A stretch of 64,000 nucleotides of DNA, from contig OY829893.1 of NCBI GenBank assembly GCA_963691905.1, forward strand, positions 186,001 through 250,000, read 5' to 3'. The stretch comes from QGON01 sp963691905 (GTDB lineage Bacteria; Pseudomonadota; Gammaproteobacteria; Chromatiales; Chromatiaceae). Shown here piece by piece: positions 50,682-59,197 of the stretch. Position numbers and translations under genes: made by a program. Below the pieces are notes generated by a model. That model was given only the letters and a program-made list of their open reading frames with translations. It was not told where the DNA came from and did not search any database. Every line of letters starts with the position of its first letter. Position 1 is the first letter of the stretch.

Positions 50682-51758
50682 TCATTCCACACCCTGAAAA
50701 ATCCTTTCATTCATTCGCCCTACGACACCAGCAGCATGGGACTCCGAAAGGTGGCTGTATCGCTTCACCATTTGCAGGGTCTTATGCCCTAGTAATTCCG
50801 CTATCTCTCCAAGGGAGGCCCCTGACATGAGCATATAACTGGCTGCCGAATGTCTGAGGTCATGGAACCTCAAGTCTTCTATTCCCGACGCCTTCACTGC
50901 CTCAAGCCAGGGGGCTCGGATAAAAACAGGACTCTTGGGATTTCTGCCAGGAAAAAGAAGGTCAGTATCTAACCGGCGCACCTTTGCATGCTCTTTAAGC
51001 AAATCACGCGCAAGCCCTAGAAGCGGGACAACTCGCCGCTCGCCATTCTTGGTTTCATGTAGGATTATCCGGCCTTGTGACAAGTCAACATCTGGCCAGC
51101 GTATATTCAGGATTTCACCCTGTCGCATGCCAGTTGATAACGCCAGCACGACAATGGTGTGAAGGTAGGGATTGTTCGACTCTTTGCAGGTATTCAGTAA
51201 TCGGGTTCTCTCCCCCTCGATTACCACCCCATTCGGGTCTTTCTCATCCTCTGAGAGAAAACGCACACGCCCCCGTGGTTCTTTTGGCTTGCGTACCTTT
51301 CGCATAGGAGAATCTTCGAGCCATCCCCATTCATTTACTGCAACAGTGAACACATGAGATAGGGCAGCCAGGTACCGGACAACCGTCGCTGGGGCGCGGT
51401 CTTTGCCCAGCTTATCGCGCGACTCACCCAATAAGGCGGGAGTGACATCAGCAAGCGTGAAAGCGCCTAGCTCATCACGCCACCAATCAAGCTGTGCTTT
51501 CTGCTTCTTGCCATCCCTCTTGGTCGGTATTACCGAATCTCTATAACGGTCTATGGCATCTGCCAGGGTGTGCTTTCTGGCTTCTGTGGTTTTGAAGTAG
51601 CGCCCTTCTCTAATTGCCGCCTCTGTTTGGCCAGCCCACTTCTTAGCGTCTGTTAGTCTTTTGAAGGTGGCTCGTTGCGGCGGGAACCCTTTCAGTCGGA
51701 CATCAACACGATAAGACGAGGAACCATCTTTGTTGCTACGCTTGCGAATTGAAGCCAT
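50682..51758 (-). CDS. int: Tyrosine-type site-specific recombinase (integrase)
   Basis: The 358-aa protein has an N-terminal SAM-like core-binding domain (about 60-165) and a catalytic domain with LSTGMRQGEIL (Arg), FHDLRHSAASYML (His-x-x-Arg), LLGHKTLQMVKRYSHL (His and catalytic Tyr). It cuts and rejoins the attachment sites at tRNA-Phe. Its start faces the tRNA, with 426 bases between. Confidence 0.92.
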   Translation of the reverse strand: MASIRKRSNKDGSSSYRVDVRLKGFPPQRATFKRLTDAKKWAGQTEAAIREGRYFKTTEARKHTLADAIDRYRDSVIPTKRDGKKQKAQLDWWRDELGAFTLADVTPALLGESRDKLGKDRAPATVVRYLAALSHVFTVAVNEWGWLEDSPMRKVRKPKEPRGRVRFLSEDEKDPNGVVIEGERTRLLNTCKESNNPYLHTIVVLALSTGMRQGEILNIRWPDVDLSQGRIILHETKNGERRVVPLLGLARDLLKEHAKVRRLDTDLLFPGRNPKSPVFIRAPWLEAVKASGIEDLRFHDLRHSAASYMLMSGASLGEIAELLGHKTLQMVKRYSHLSESHAAGVVGRMNERIFQGVE

Positions 51759-51929
51759 TGCCTAACCTCCCTATCTAGGTTGGTGGTGGCCAGGGCCTCC
51801 TTGGTGTGTCACCACCTTGGGGGCCTGTTTATTTGGGATGCTTTAATACTACAACAAAGCACAATAACTAACAATACGGGATATATAATCCCCGTGATTT
51901 ACAACTGATAATTGTCATATATCAAATAG

Positions 51930-52130
51930 TTAAATATGTGCGCCACGAGTTAAGGCGCACTAGCGGCGCACTTCAACCCCAAAGATGTCCGAAAACTCCA
52001 AATTCAGGAGCCGCAAAAGGCCTGAAACCTTAGAACTAGGGATAGCTAAAGTCAGAAAGGAAGATGTGCCCATTAAACGCGCTTTTGGGGGTTTTTTGTG
52101 GGCAATTGCGCCATCAGTGCGCCAGAACGA
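51930..52130. promoter_or_regulatory. Integrase-arm-like repeated GTGCGCC sites
   Basis: Several copies of GCGCC/GGCGC words lie between integrase and tRNA. TTGCGCCATCAGTGCGCC (52106-52123) is nearly repeated as GTGCGCCATTAGTGCGC at 41754-41770 near the other end of the element. Matching sites at both ends fit integrase or accessory-factor arm sites. The plus-strand reading frame at 51985-52167 here is not supported. Confidence 0.45.
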
Positions 52131-52156
52131 AAAAACCCGCCATGAGGCGGGCTTCT
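52131..52156 (-). terminator. Terminator after tRNA-Phe, carried by the island
   Basis: CCCGCC-ATGA-GGCGGG is followed on the minus strand by TTTTTT. It lies 29 bases beyond the tRNA 3' end and takes over the role of the displaced terminator at 41563. Confidence 0.75.
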
Positions 52157-52184
52157 TAATCTACTGATTAGTATCAGTTTTATA

Positions 52185-52260
52185 TGGTGGCCAGGCGCGG
52201 AATCGAACCACGGACACGGGGATTTTCAGTCCCCTGCTCTACCGACTGAGCTACCTGGCC
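52185..52260 (-). tRNA. pheT-tRNA: tRNA-Phe (GAA)
   Basis: The 76-base gene runs from GGCCAGGTAGCTCAG (acceptor and D arm) through the anticodon loop CTGAAAA (GAA) and the T arm GTGG-TTCGATT-CCGC to CCTGGCCACCA. CCA is encoded. Its 3' half comes from the integrated element (see findings). Confidence 0.97.
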
Positions 52261-52358
52261 ATAAATCAGAGCGCGTATTACAGCGATCTTGGGGCAGTTA
52301 GTCAAGCGGATACTGGATATTTCTCACCTTCCCCAAACAGTGCCAGTCCATTGCAGTT

Positions 52359-52631
52359 TCATGAACCGGGTAGAGTGAACTCAGGCGGGTTTGCAACGCC
52401 TTCACCAAAAAAGTATTTTTCCATCTGATCTTCGAGAAATTTCCGCGCCTTCGGGTCTATCGGACTGAGACGATTTTCATTGATCAGCATGGTCTGAAAC
52501 TTGAGCCACTCTGCCCATGCCTCTTTGGAGACGTTGTCGAAGATCCTCTGGCCCAGATCACCGGGATAGGGTGCGCGATCCAGCCCTTCGGCTTCACGAT
52601 TCAGTTTGACGCAGTTTACGGTACGGCTCAT
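52359..52631 (-). CDS. yggX: Fe(2+)-trafficking/oxidative-damage protein YggX
   Basis: The 90-aa protein is full-length, with VNCVKLNREAEGLDRAPYPG, the conserved Cys-7 region, and AWAEWLKFQTMLINENRL and FLEDQMEKYFFGEG. YggX limits iron-driven oxidative damage. It directly follows mutY on the same strand, as in many gammaproteobacteria. Confidence 0.96.
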   Translation of the reverse strand: MSRTVNCVKLNREAEGLDRAPYPGDLGQRIFDNVSKEAWAEWLKFQTMLINENRLSPIDPKARKFLEDQMEKYFFGEGVANPPEFTLPGS

Positions 52632-52685
52632 GGAGGCTCTCCTAGGGGAAATACTATGGGGGGAAATACTGTCGCCAGTCGCCGG

Positions 52686-53759
52686 TTATCCGCTACTGCC
52701 AGCAACTGAATACTTCTCCAGCTCGTTGATGATTCGTGAAACCGGCGCAGCCAGGCCCAGTCCAGAGGAATCCGGGGTTTTATACCAGATACGATCACCT
52801 GCATCCAAGACTGCGTTACTGGGGTTATTGGCGTACATCCGCAATGGCGTTATGTCGAGATGGAAGTGGGTGAAGGTGTGTCGCCTCAAAGGCATCTCCC
52901 GCAGCACACCTGCCTTGATCGCGAAATGCTCCCGGCACCAGGCCGATGGTTCCCGGGATACCGGGCACTCCGGAAAGCTCCAAAGTCCGCCCCAGATCCC
53001 CGCCGGCGGTCTCCGCTCCAACAACACGGCACCCTCGCCATTTTGCACGACCAGCATCTGAGCCTGTTTCACCGGTAATGTTCTCTTTGGACGGGGAGAG
53101 GGAAATGCCCGCTGATGCCCGCTCGCATTGGCCATGCATTGCCGGTTCAGGGGACAGGCCCCGCAGTCCGGCTGTCCGCGCCGACAAACCGTAGCGCCCA
53201 GATCCATCATTGCCTGATTATAGGCCGCAACCCGCTTTTCCGGCGTGTAGGTCTCCGACAGTTCCCAGAGCTCACCTGCAACTGCCGACTTGCCCGGCCA
53301 ACCCTCAACTGCAAAACAGCGAGCCAACACCCTTTTGACATTACCATCGAGGATCGGATGGGATTGCCCCAACGCCAGAGAGAGGATTGCGCCGGCGGTG
53401 GAACGCCCTATCCCCGGCAGGGACTCAACCTGATCGAGATCCTCGGGGAATTGGCCGGAATAACTGTCCCGGATGACTGCCGCCGCCTTATGCAGGTTAC
53501 GGGCGCGGGCGTAATACCCCAAACCCGACCAGTGGTGCAGTACCGCATCCTGGGAGGCATTTGCCAGCTGTAGCACATCGGGAAAACTGGCTATGAAACG
53601 CTCAAAGTAGGGAATAACCGTGGCAACCTGGGTCTGCTGCAACATGATCTCGGAGACCCAGATCCGGTAGGGATCCACATCCCGCTGCCAGGGGAGATCC
53701 TTGCGGCCGAATTGGTCGAACCACTCAAGAACGGCGTGAGAAAATTCAAGGGCATGCAT
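52686..53759 (-). CDS. mutY: A/G-specific adenine DNA glycosylase MutY
   Basis: The 357-aa enzyme has KDLPWQ and ISEIMLQQTQ-type (VSEIMLQQTQVATVIPYF) start, LPGIGRSTAGAIL (helix-hairpin-helix) and catalytic LDGNVKRVLAR. The [4Fe-4S] loop CRRGQPDCGACPLNRQC follows, with a C-terminal Nudix-like region. It removes A opposite 8-oxoG. ATG 53759 is used. Confidence 0.96.
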   Translation of the reverse strand: MHALEFSHAVLEWFDQFGRKDLPWQRDVDPYRIWVSEIMLQQTQVATVIPYFERFIASFPDVLQLANASQDAVLHHWSGLGYYARARNLHKAAAVIRDSYSGQFPEDLDQVESLPGIGRSTAGAILSLALGQSHPILDGNVKRVLARCFAVEGWPGKSAVAGELWELSETYTPEKRVAAYNQAMMDLGATVCRRGQPDCGACPLNRQCMANASGHQRAFPSPRPKRTLPVKQAQMLVVQNGEGAVLLERRPPAGIWGGLWSFPECPVSREPSAWCREHFAIKAGVLREMPLRRHTFTHFHLDITPLRMYANNPSNAVLDAGDRIWYKTPDSSGLGLAAPVSRIINELEKYSVAGSSG

Positions 53760-53810
53760 GGAGAGAATCGCAGCCCGGATGACACATGGCGCCATCCGGG
53801 CCAGATGGGA

Positions 53811-55940
53811 TCAGAAGAGGCCTTTCAGAGCACCTGGCAATTTATCTTGTAGCCCGCCTGGAAGTTTCTCCTTCAACTTCTCATCCAGCTTCTCTTTGAG
53901 CTTGGCCTTCTGACTCTCCGCCAGTACCTTGCCGAGATCGATATTCCACTGCGGGTCGGCCCAGGAGCCTTGGAGATGCACCGGAATCGGCACGCCCTTG
54001 AGTTCTTCCAAACCTTCACCACCCTGACCCTTACCGGTACTGACTATTACCGGCTTGACCGTATAATCGAGTGACTCCGCCACGATGTTCACCTTGCCAG
54101 AACCTTCCACCCGGAGAAAGGGGGATTTGGCCAGCAGATCACGATTATCCAGCACACCATTGCGCACGACGGCACTGGCGCTCAACTCAGCGAAATCGGT
54201 CTGCTCCTGCTCATTACTCACGGCTGCCGCCTTACCCGAAAGCTTCGCCTTGGCATCCCGCAGCATCTTTGCCAGGTTGATCCCTTTGACGGCGCCGTCA
54301 CGAAAATCGAAATCCAGCTTGCCGTTGAGGGTCTTCTTGAGTTGGCTGACCAACTGACCCGCACTCGTCAGATTGACATTGAAGCCCCCCTTGCCCGCCA
54401 ACCGATCCTGCCCTGACACATCCAGCACCAAAGGACCGGCCTGAATACTGCTGGCGCTTTGATTGATCTTGAGTTTCGGCGTCTTGCCCCGCACATCTAG
54501 ATTCACCGTCCCTTTGAGGGCGCCGTCATAGAAGCGCCCCACTTTTTGGTCGACATTGAGTTTTCCGCCTTTGCTCTTTACCTTGACCTGAATTGCCTCG
54601 GCACGAATGTTGTTAGCCTTTATGCTACCCACCCGCAGGGTGCCGTCGAGATCGAGTTTACGCAGCATCTCCACCGGAAACAGGGGCTCCTCTTTGGCCG
54701 ATTTGCCGCTGGAAGACTGACTGCCGTCTTTCTCACCCGCAGACTTTGGCGGCAGATAACGGTCCAGGTCTATCTGGTCGATATCGAGGGTAAAGGCATA
54801 AGCCGGATTGGCCGGATCGATCAGTTCAAACTCACCTTTGATCTGGGTGTCGTCCAGCACCATCAGCAGATCCTTCAGCGCCACCCGCTTCTGATCTGCC
54901 GCAAAAGCGAGTGTCATGCCCAGCTGGTTCAACACTTTCGGATCAGCGGTTTCAGGTACCGGCAGTCCGAACTTCTCCATCCACTGCCGCAGACTGAACT
55001 CAGCCAGTTTGATCTCACCATTGAATGCGGGTGCGCTCTGGATCCCACGACCTTTAACAGCGCCACTCATCTTGAGCGCCCCTGACTCCAACACCAGATT
55101 CTTGACCTCCAGTGTTTCGGCCTTCTGGTCGACATAGAGATCAGCACGCAGTTCGGCATCCACGCCCTCCTTGGGCAGACCCTCTCCGGTAACCTTCAGC
55201 AACAACTTCAGGGTTTCTACCGCAATGCTCCCGGCTTCCGGGTCTGCGTTGAGATTGCCGGACAAATCGACCTTGCTCCGCAGGGCTGGCTGGGCGCTGT
55301 CAAGCCCCAACCCAAGGGAGAATTCAACCGGCTGTCCTGGATTCATAGCCCCGGTTTTGACTTCCAGATCCTTGATTTCGAAACGATCACCGGTCGACTT
55401 GTCATCCCAGACGATGTGCGCGCCACTGATTTCGATCCCGCCAATGGAAAATGCAGCCATTCCCTTGCCAGCGGATTTTTTCTCCGCCACAGGCGCTTCA
55501 GCCGCGCTGCTATCAGCCATCTCTTTCTGACCTGCTTCAGCAAGATCATCCCAGTTGGTGACACCGCTCTTGGACTTCGCCAGATTCAGCTCCAGCCCCT
55601 TGACCTGCACCTTATCCACTTCCAGGGTCTGCTGCAGTATCAGCGGAACCAGGTTGACCCGCACCTGTACATGATCGAGGGCGGCAAAAGGTTGGTCGCC
55701 AAAACCGGAAGCATTGCTGAGACTCAGCCCGTTGAGTTCAAGACCGAGCCAGGGAAAGACCGAGAGGCCAATATCTCCATTGATGGCCAAATCACGCCCG
55801 GTGGCTTTTTGCACTTCGGCGATGATCTCCTGTTTGTGGTCGTTGGGATCCACAACCAGCGGCACAATGATCACTGCGGCAACTATGAGTACGACCAGTA
55901 ATGCCAGCAGCCCGAACAGCACTTTCAGGACCTTGCCCAT
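53811..55940 (-). CDS. asmA: AsmA-family protein
   Basis: The 709-aa product has an N-terminal membrane helix (about 6-32) and an AsmA domain with TGRDLAINGDIGLSVFPWLG and NASGFGDQPFA. An acidic/Lys-rich linker (about 145-180) and a long beta-strand region follow, ending in LKEKLDEKLKEKLPGGLQDK. It fits the AsmA of the asmA-mutY-yggX neighbourhood and may be involved in outer-membrane lipid transport or assembly. Confidence 0.92.
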   Translation of the reverse strand: MGKVLKVLFGLLALLVVLIVAAVIIVPLVVDPNDHKQEIIAEVQKATGRDLAINGDIGLSVFPWLGLELNGLSLSNASGFGDQPFAALDHVQVRVNLVPLILQQTLEVDKVQVKGLELNLAKSKSGVTNWDDLAEAGQKEMADSSAAEAPVAEKKSAGKGMAAFSIGGIEISGAHIVWDDKSTGDRFEIKDLEVKTGAMNPGQPVEFSLGLGLDSAQPALRSKVDLSGNLNADPEAGSIAVETLKLLLKVTGEGLPKEGVDAELRADLYVDQKAETLEVKNLVLESGALKMSGAVKGRGIQSAPAFNGEIKLAEFSLRQWMEKFGLPVPETADPKVLNQLGMTLAFAADQKRVALKDLLMVLDDTQIKGEFELIDPANPAYAFTLDIDQIDLDRYLPPKSAGEKDGSQSSSGKSAKEEPLFPVEMLRKLDLDGTLRVGSIKANNIRAEAIQVKVKSKGGKLNVDQKVGRFYDGALKGTVNLDVRGKTPKLKINQSASSIQAGPLVLDVSGQDRLAGKGGFNVNLTSAGQLVSQLKKTLNGKLDFDFRDGAVKGINLAKMLRDAKAKLSGKAAAVSNEQEQTDFAELSASAVVRNGVLDNRDLLAKSPFLRVEGSGKVNIVAESLDYTVKPVIVSTGKGQGGEGLEELKGVPIPVHLQGSWADPQWNIDLGKVLAESQKAKLKEKLDEKLKEKLPGGLQDKLPGALKGLF

Positions 55941-55960
55941 CCATCATCTCCTTATTTGTA

Positions 55961-56278
55961 TTATCTTCTACGAGGTGTAGCACAATTCCAGCACAGATCG
56001 AAGCCTGCATCGACCTTTTCACCACATTTTGAGCAGACCCATGCAGTTCTACCAACTGCCTGGGTCCGATTATTTGTAAAATTTTGTAACAGGATCTTCG
56101 CGCCTGGCAGATCTTCTTCATTCACCACCCAGAGCGCCGGAAAGATATTGGCCGCCAACTCTCCGGCGGCACCGGACAGGTAGTCTCCCAGCAGCACCGT
56201 TTCGATCCCCTGTTCCAAAAGGAAATCCTTGAGCATCTGGGCTTCGATGCGATCAGTCGCCTCATAGAGCCTTTGCAT
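55961..56278 (-). CDS. DUF2007 protein with zinc-ribbon-like end
   Basis: The 105-aa protein has a DUF2007-type domain (MLKDFLLEQGIETVLLGD..., ending with ALWVVNEEDLPGAKILL) and a C-terminal WVCSKCGEK...DLCWNCATPRRR, which gives a C-x2-C pair on each side. DUF2007 folds like a PII-type signal or LolA-like domain; its role is uncertain. The gene precedes asmA. Confidence 0.75.
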   Translation of the reverse strand: MQRLYEATDRIEAQMLKDFLLEQGIETVLLGDYLSGAAGELAANIFPALWVVNEEDLPGAKILLQNFTNNRTQAVGRTAWVCSKCGEKVDAGFDLCWNCATPRRR

Positions 56279-56302
56279 GTCAAACCACCGCCGAGAGTGA
56301 TA

Positions 56303-56809
56303 TCAGAAGCTGATCCGCGCCTGGACTATTGGCGAGAGAAGTCGCTCGTTAACGCCGTCGATACCGAACTTATTATTCCAATGATAGTACTCGAAACCGG
56401 CATATATCATCTCTTCGTACCCAAAGAGCCTGCCCACATCCAGTTTCAATTGGGGATTGAAATTGAGATCCGGCCCCGCTTCGCCTTCGCTGCCGCGAAT
56501 GTCAGTATAACCGTCGAATAGAAAGCCGAGGGGATCAAGCTCAAACAGCATGACCCAGGCCGCGGTAAATTGCCAGGTGCCGCCGCTGAGATCGGGATTG
56601 TCACGGTAGTAGAGATTGGTCTCCAGATACGCGAAAGGCGGAAGGTCCCAAGTCAGCCCCGGACCGATCAGATGCGCCTTGAAGCCATCACCCTGCTGTA
56701 GGATAACAGCGTTTACATTGAACAGATTTTTGATCTCGGCAAACGCCGGTGTGGCGATGAATACGGTAAGTAAAACGAAGACGAAAAGATAATTTCGGCT
56801 TTTATGCAT
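56303..56809 (-). CDS. Short outer-membrane beta-barrel protein, Tsx/DUF5020-like
   Basis: The 168-aa protein has a signal peptide (1-24, ending AFA) and beta strands such as AHLIGPGLTWDLPPFAYLET and GFLFDGYTDIRG. It ends in PIVQARISF with the terminal Phe. It matches the later part of Tsx-like barrels but lacks the first 60-80 residues normally found after the signal peptide, so it may be an internal deletion. Confidence 0.6.
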   Translation of the reverse strand: MHKSRNYLFVFVLLTVFIATPAFAEIKNLFNVNAVILQQGDGFKAHLIGPGLTWDLPPFAYLETNLYYRDNPDLSGGTWQFTAAWVMLFELDPLGFLFDGYTDIRGSEGEAGPDLNFNPQLKLDVGRLFGYEEMIYAGFEYYHWNNKFGIDGVNERLLSPIVQARISF

Positions 56810-56870
56810 GGCCCCCTATACCTCATACGAAGCGCAGGCGGGTCAATCCATCCTGCAACCTACAAAAGAC

Positions 56871-58562
56871 TCAGCCGACCAACGGTTGGGGACGATGTAT
56901 GCCGTACCCCTGGCCAAAGTCCACACCTATGTCACAAAGCTTTTGCCGGATCGCCTCGTTCTCCACGAACTCTGCAATGGTTTTGATGCCCGCTACGTGT
57001 CCGATGCCGTTAATCGCCTCCACAATGGCGGCATCCATGGGATCATGAACCATGTTCTTCACAAATGTACCGTCGATTTTCAGGAAGTCGACCGGTATGG
57101 ATCGCAGATAGGAGAAGGAACTCATCCCGCTGCCAAAATCATCCAGCGCAAAACGGCAACCCGCTTTTTTGCACTCTCGAATGAACTCAATCGCACTACC
57201 GAGATTGGAGATCGCAGCCGTTTCCGTTACCTCAAAGCAGACCCTTTGGGGGTTGAGATGATGATCACGCAATTTTTTCCGGATAAAATCAAAGAAAGAC
57301 TCATCACTGAGAGAGTTGCCTGACAGGTTGATGAAGGTAAGGGTGTCCCGACCGTTACCTCGATGCTCCTGCTCCGCAAGATGGGAGAAAGCCCGTTGTA
57401 CCACCCAACGATCCACCTGCGGCATCAGATTGTAGTGTTCAGCCGCGGGGATAAATGCGCCGGGTGCAATGATCTCCCCCTGCTCATCCAGCATACGCAC
57501 CAGGAACTCCCGGGTCTGCATACCCTCTGCCGATTCACTCAGGGGTTGTATGACCTGCTGGTATAGCTGGAACCGCCCAATCTCAAGGGCCTCCCGGATG
57601 CGGTTCACCCACTGCATGTCACCATATCGCCGGGCGGTTTCGATGTCGTTTTCTGAGTAGACATGGACACGGTCACGTCCCCTGTCTTTTGCTGTGTAGC
57701 AGGCGATGTCCGCCTTGCTCAACACATCCTCCGCGCTGGCGCTTTCGGCGGTGATCATCGCCACCCCAATACTGACCCCGATGACAAAGGCCTGTTCGTC
57801 CCAGACAAAACGAAAACCGGCAATCGACAGACGGATGCCATCGGCAATTTGATTCGCCCGCTCCAGGGGGCAGCCCTTCAACAAGACACCGAACTCATCA
57901 CCACCGAGACGGGCCAAAATGTCGTTACCCCGCACATGGGACTGCAGAAGAATTGCCAATTGGCGCAGCAGTTCGTCTCCCGCCATATGGCCGCAGGTAT
58001 CGTTGATCAGTTTGAATTGGTCGAGATCGAGATAGAACAGCGCATGAACCAGTCCGTCCCGTTTCGCGCTCTCCAGCGCTTGATTGAGTTGGAGATCGAA
58101 TTCATGGCGGTTGGCCAGTCCGGTCAGGACATCGTGAAAAGCCAGATGGCGAATCTCCTCCTCCGCCCGTCGATGGGCACGCCGGGTATCCGCATCACGC
58201 AGTTCGCGTTCGACAGCCGGAATGAGCCGCTTGAGATTATCCTTCATCAGGTAGTCGTGGGCGCCGGCCTTCATCGCCTGCACAGCCACCTCTTCACCAA
58301 TGCTGCCTGAGACAATAATGATGGGGATATCGGGTTGGTGGGTCTTGGCCAGTCTCAGCGCATCAGTGGAGCTGAACTGCGGCATATTGTGGTCGGTTAT
58401 CACCAGATCCCACTGATCTCTTTCCAGTGCGGCCTTGACCTCTTGCGGCGAATCGACTCGTTGAAATGAGGGTGTGTATCCACCTTTGCGAAGCTCACGC
58501 ACCAGCAGCAGTGCGTCGTCTTCGGAATCCTCGATAATCAGTACCCTGATTTCGTCAGTCAT
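56871..58562 (-). CDS. Response regulator with GGDEF and EAL domains
   Basis: The 563-aa protein has a receiver (about 5-120; DLVITDHNMP), a GGDEF domain (about 150-300; RLGGDEFGVL intact) and an EAL domain (about 320-560). In the EAL domain the signature reads TREFLVRM, but the other catalytic residues NLSGNSL, ETAAI, DDFGSGMSS and KIDG are kept. It may make and break c-di-GMP under receiver control. ATG overlaps the upstream receiver gene by four bases. Confidence 0.92.
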   Translation of the reverse strand: MTDEIRVLIIEDSEDDALLLVRELRKGGYTPSFQRVDSPQEVKAALERDQWDLVITDHNMPQFSSTDALRLAKTHQPDIPIIIVSGSIGEEVAVQAMKAGAHDYLMKDNLKRLIPAVERELRDADTRRAHRRAEEEIRHLAFHDVLTGLANRHEFDLQLNQALESAKRDGLVHALFYLDLDQFKLINDTCGHMAGDELLRQLAILLQSHVRGNDILARLGGDEFGVLLKGCPLERANQIADGIRLSIAGFRFVWDEQAFVIGVSIGVAMITAESASAEDVLSKADIACYTAKDRGRDRVHVYSENDIETARRYGDMQWVNRIREALEIGRFQLYQQVIQPLSESAEGMQTREFLVRMLDEQGEIIAPGAFIPAAEHYNLMPQVDRWVVQRAFSHLAEQEHRGNGRDTLTFINLSGNSLSDESFFDFIRKKLRDHHLNPQRVCFEVTETAAISNLGSAIEFIRECKKAGCRFALDDFGSGMSSFSYLRSIPVDFLKIDGTFVKNMVHDPMDAAIVEAINGIGHVAGIKTIAEFVENEAIRQKLCDIGVDFGQGYGIHRPQPLVG

Positions 58563-59005
58563 CGGTCGGGGTTTAGATTCAACACCAGCCAGTAGAGTCC
58601 AAGTTGTCCGACCGCTTCCATGAACTGGGCAAAATCGACCGGTTTTCTGATATAGCTGTTGGCGCCGAGATCGTAGCTGTCCAGAAGATCTCTCTCTTCA
58701 TCGGATGCAGTCAGGATCACCACCGGCACCCGTCGGGTACGGGGATCCGCCCGCAGGCGTTTCAACACATCCAACCCATTGAGCCTGGGCAGTTTGAGGT
58801 CCAGCAGGACAACCTGTGGCTGTTCACTGGTGTCACGCCCAGCGTAATCTCCCGTACCGAAAAGGTAGTCCAGCGCCTCAACGCCGTCTCGAGCCACAAC
58901 CACCTCATTGGCGATGTTGTTTTTCCGCAGGGCGCGCAGGGTCAGTGCCTCGTCATCGGCATTATCCTCTACCAGAAGGATGATTTTTTCATCTGCGCTT
59001 GCCAC
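58559..59005 (-). CDS. Single-domain response regulator (Rcp1-like)
   Basis: The 148-aa receiver has acidic pocket LLVEDNADDEALT, phospho-acceptor VVLLDLKLPRLNG and switch Lys in IRKPVDF. The long beta4 insert TSEQPQ is typical of phytochrome-type partners. It likely accepts phosphate from the kinase upstream and passes the signal to the GGDEF-EAL protein. Confidence 0.9.
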   Translation of the reverse strand: MASADEKIILLVEDNADDEALTLRALRKNNIANEVVVARDGVEALDYLFGTGDYAGRDTSEQPQVVLLDLKLPRLNGLDVLKRLRADPRTRRVPVVILTASDEERDLLDSYDLGANSYIRKPVDFAQFMEAVGQLGLYWLVLNLNPDR

Positions 59006-59197
59006 GATAGCACCTCTTGTACGGCTACGATTATTGTCGGCAGCTCTCAGTCAAACACATTAAAATCCCATTCGCCTGACAAATCCAACAAAAAAAGCCT
59101 CTGTCAGAGGCCCCGTTCCTAATAACCATAATAACCTTGATGTCATTCACAGAAAACCCATAACGCAAAACTCAGGAAACTACCTCCTTCAATTCGG

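Larger units (their letters stand above)
41602..52231. mobile_element. Integrative element inserted in tRNA-Phe
   Basis: The roughly 10.6-kb element is bounded by direct repeats of the tRNA-Phe 3' end, with a tyrosine recombinase next to the intact tRNA. Content: a GNAT toxin-antitoxin pair, a PEP-CTERM protein, excisionase-like DNA-binding proteins, and an operon with TOPRIM and DUF3631 proteins plus many tiny frames. No phage structural or conjugation genes are seen, so it resembles a P4-like satellite or small mobilisable island that relies on a helper. Confidence 0.85.

Noticed and set aside
51985..52167. 60-aa plus-strand frame near the tRNA
   Set aside because: It runs through the terminator hairpin and arm-like repeats and has no coding features.
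41602..52231. Complete prophage
   Set aside because: No capsid, tail, terminase or lysis genes are present, so a satellite or small integrative element fits better.
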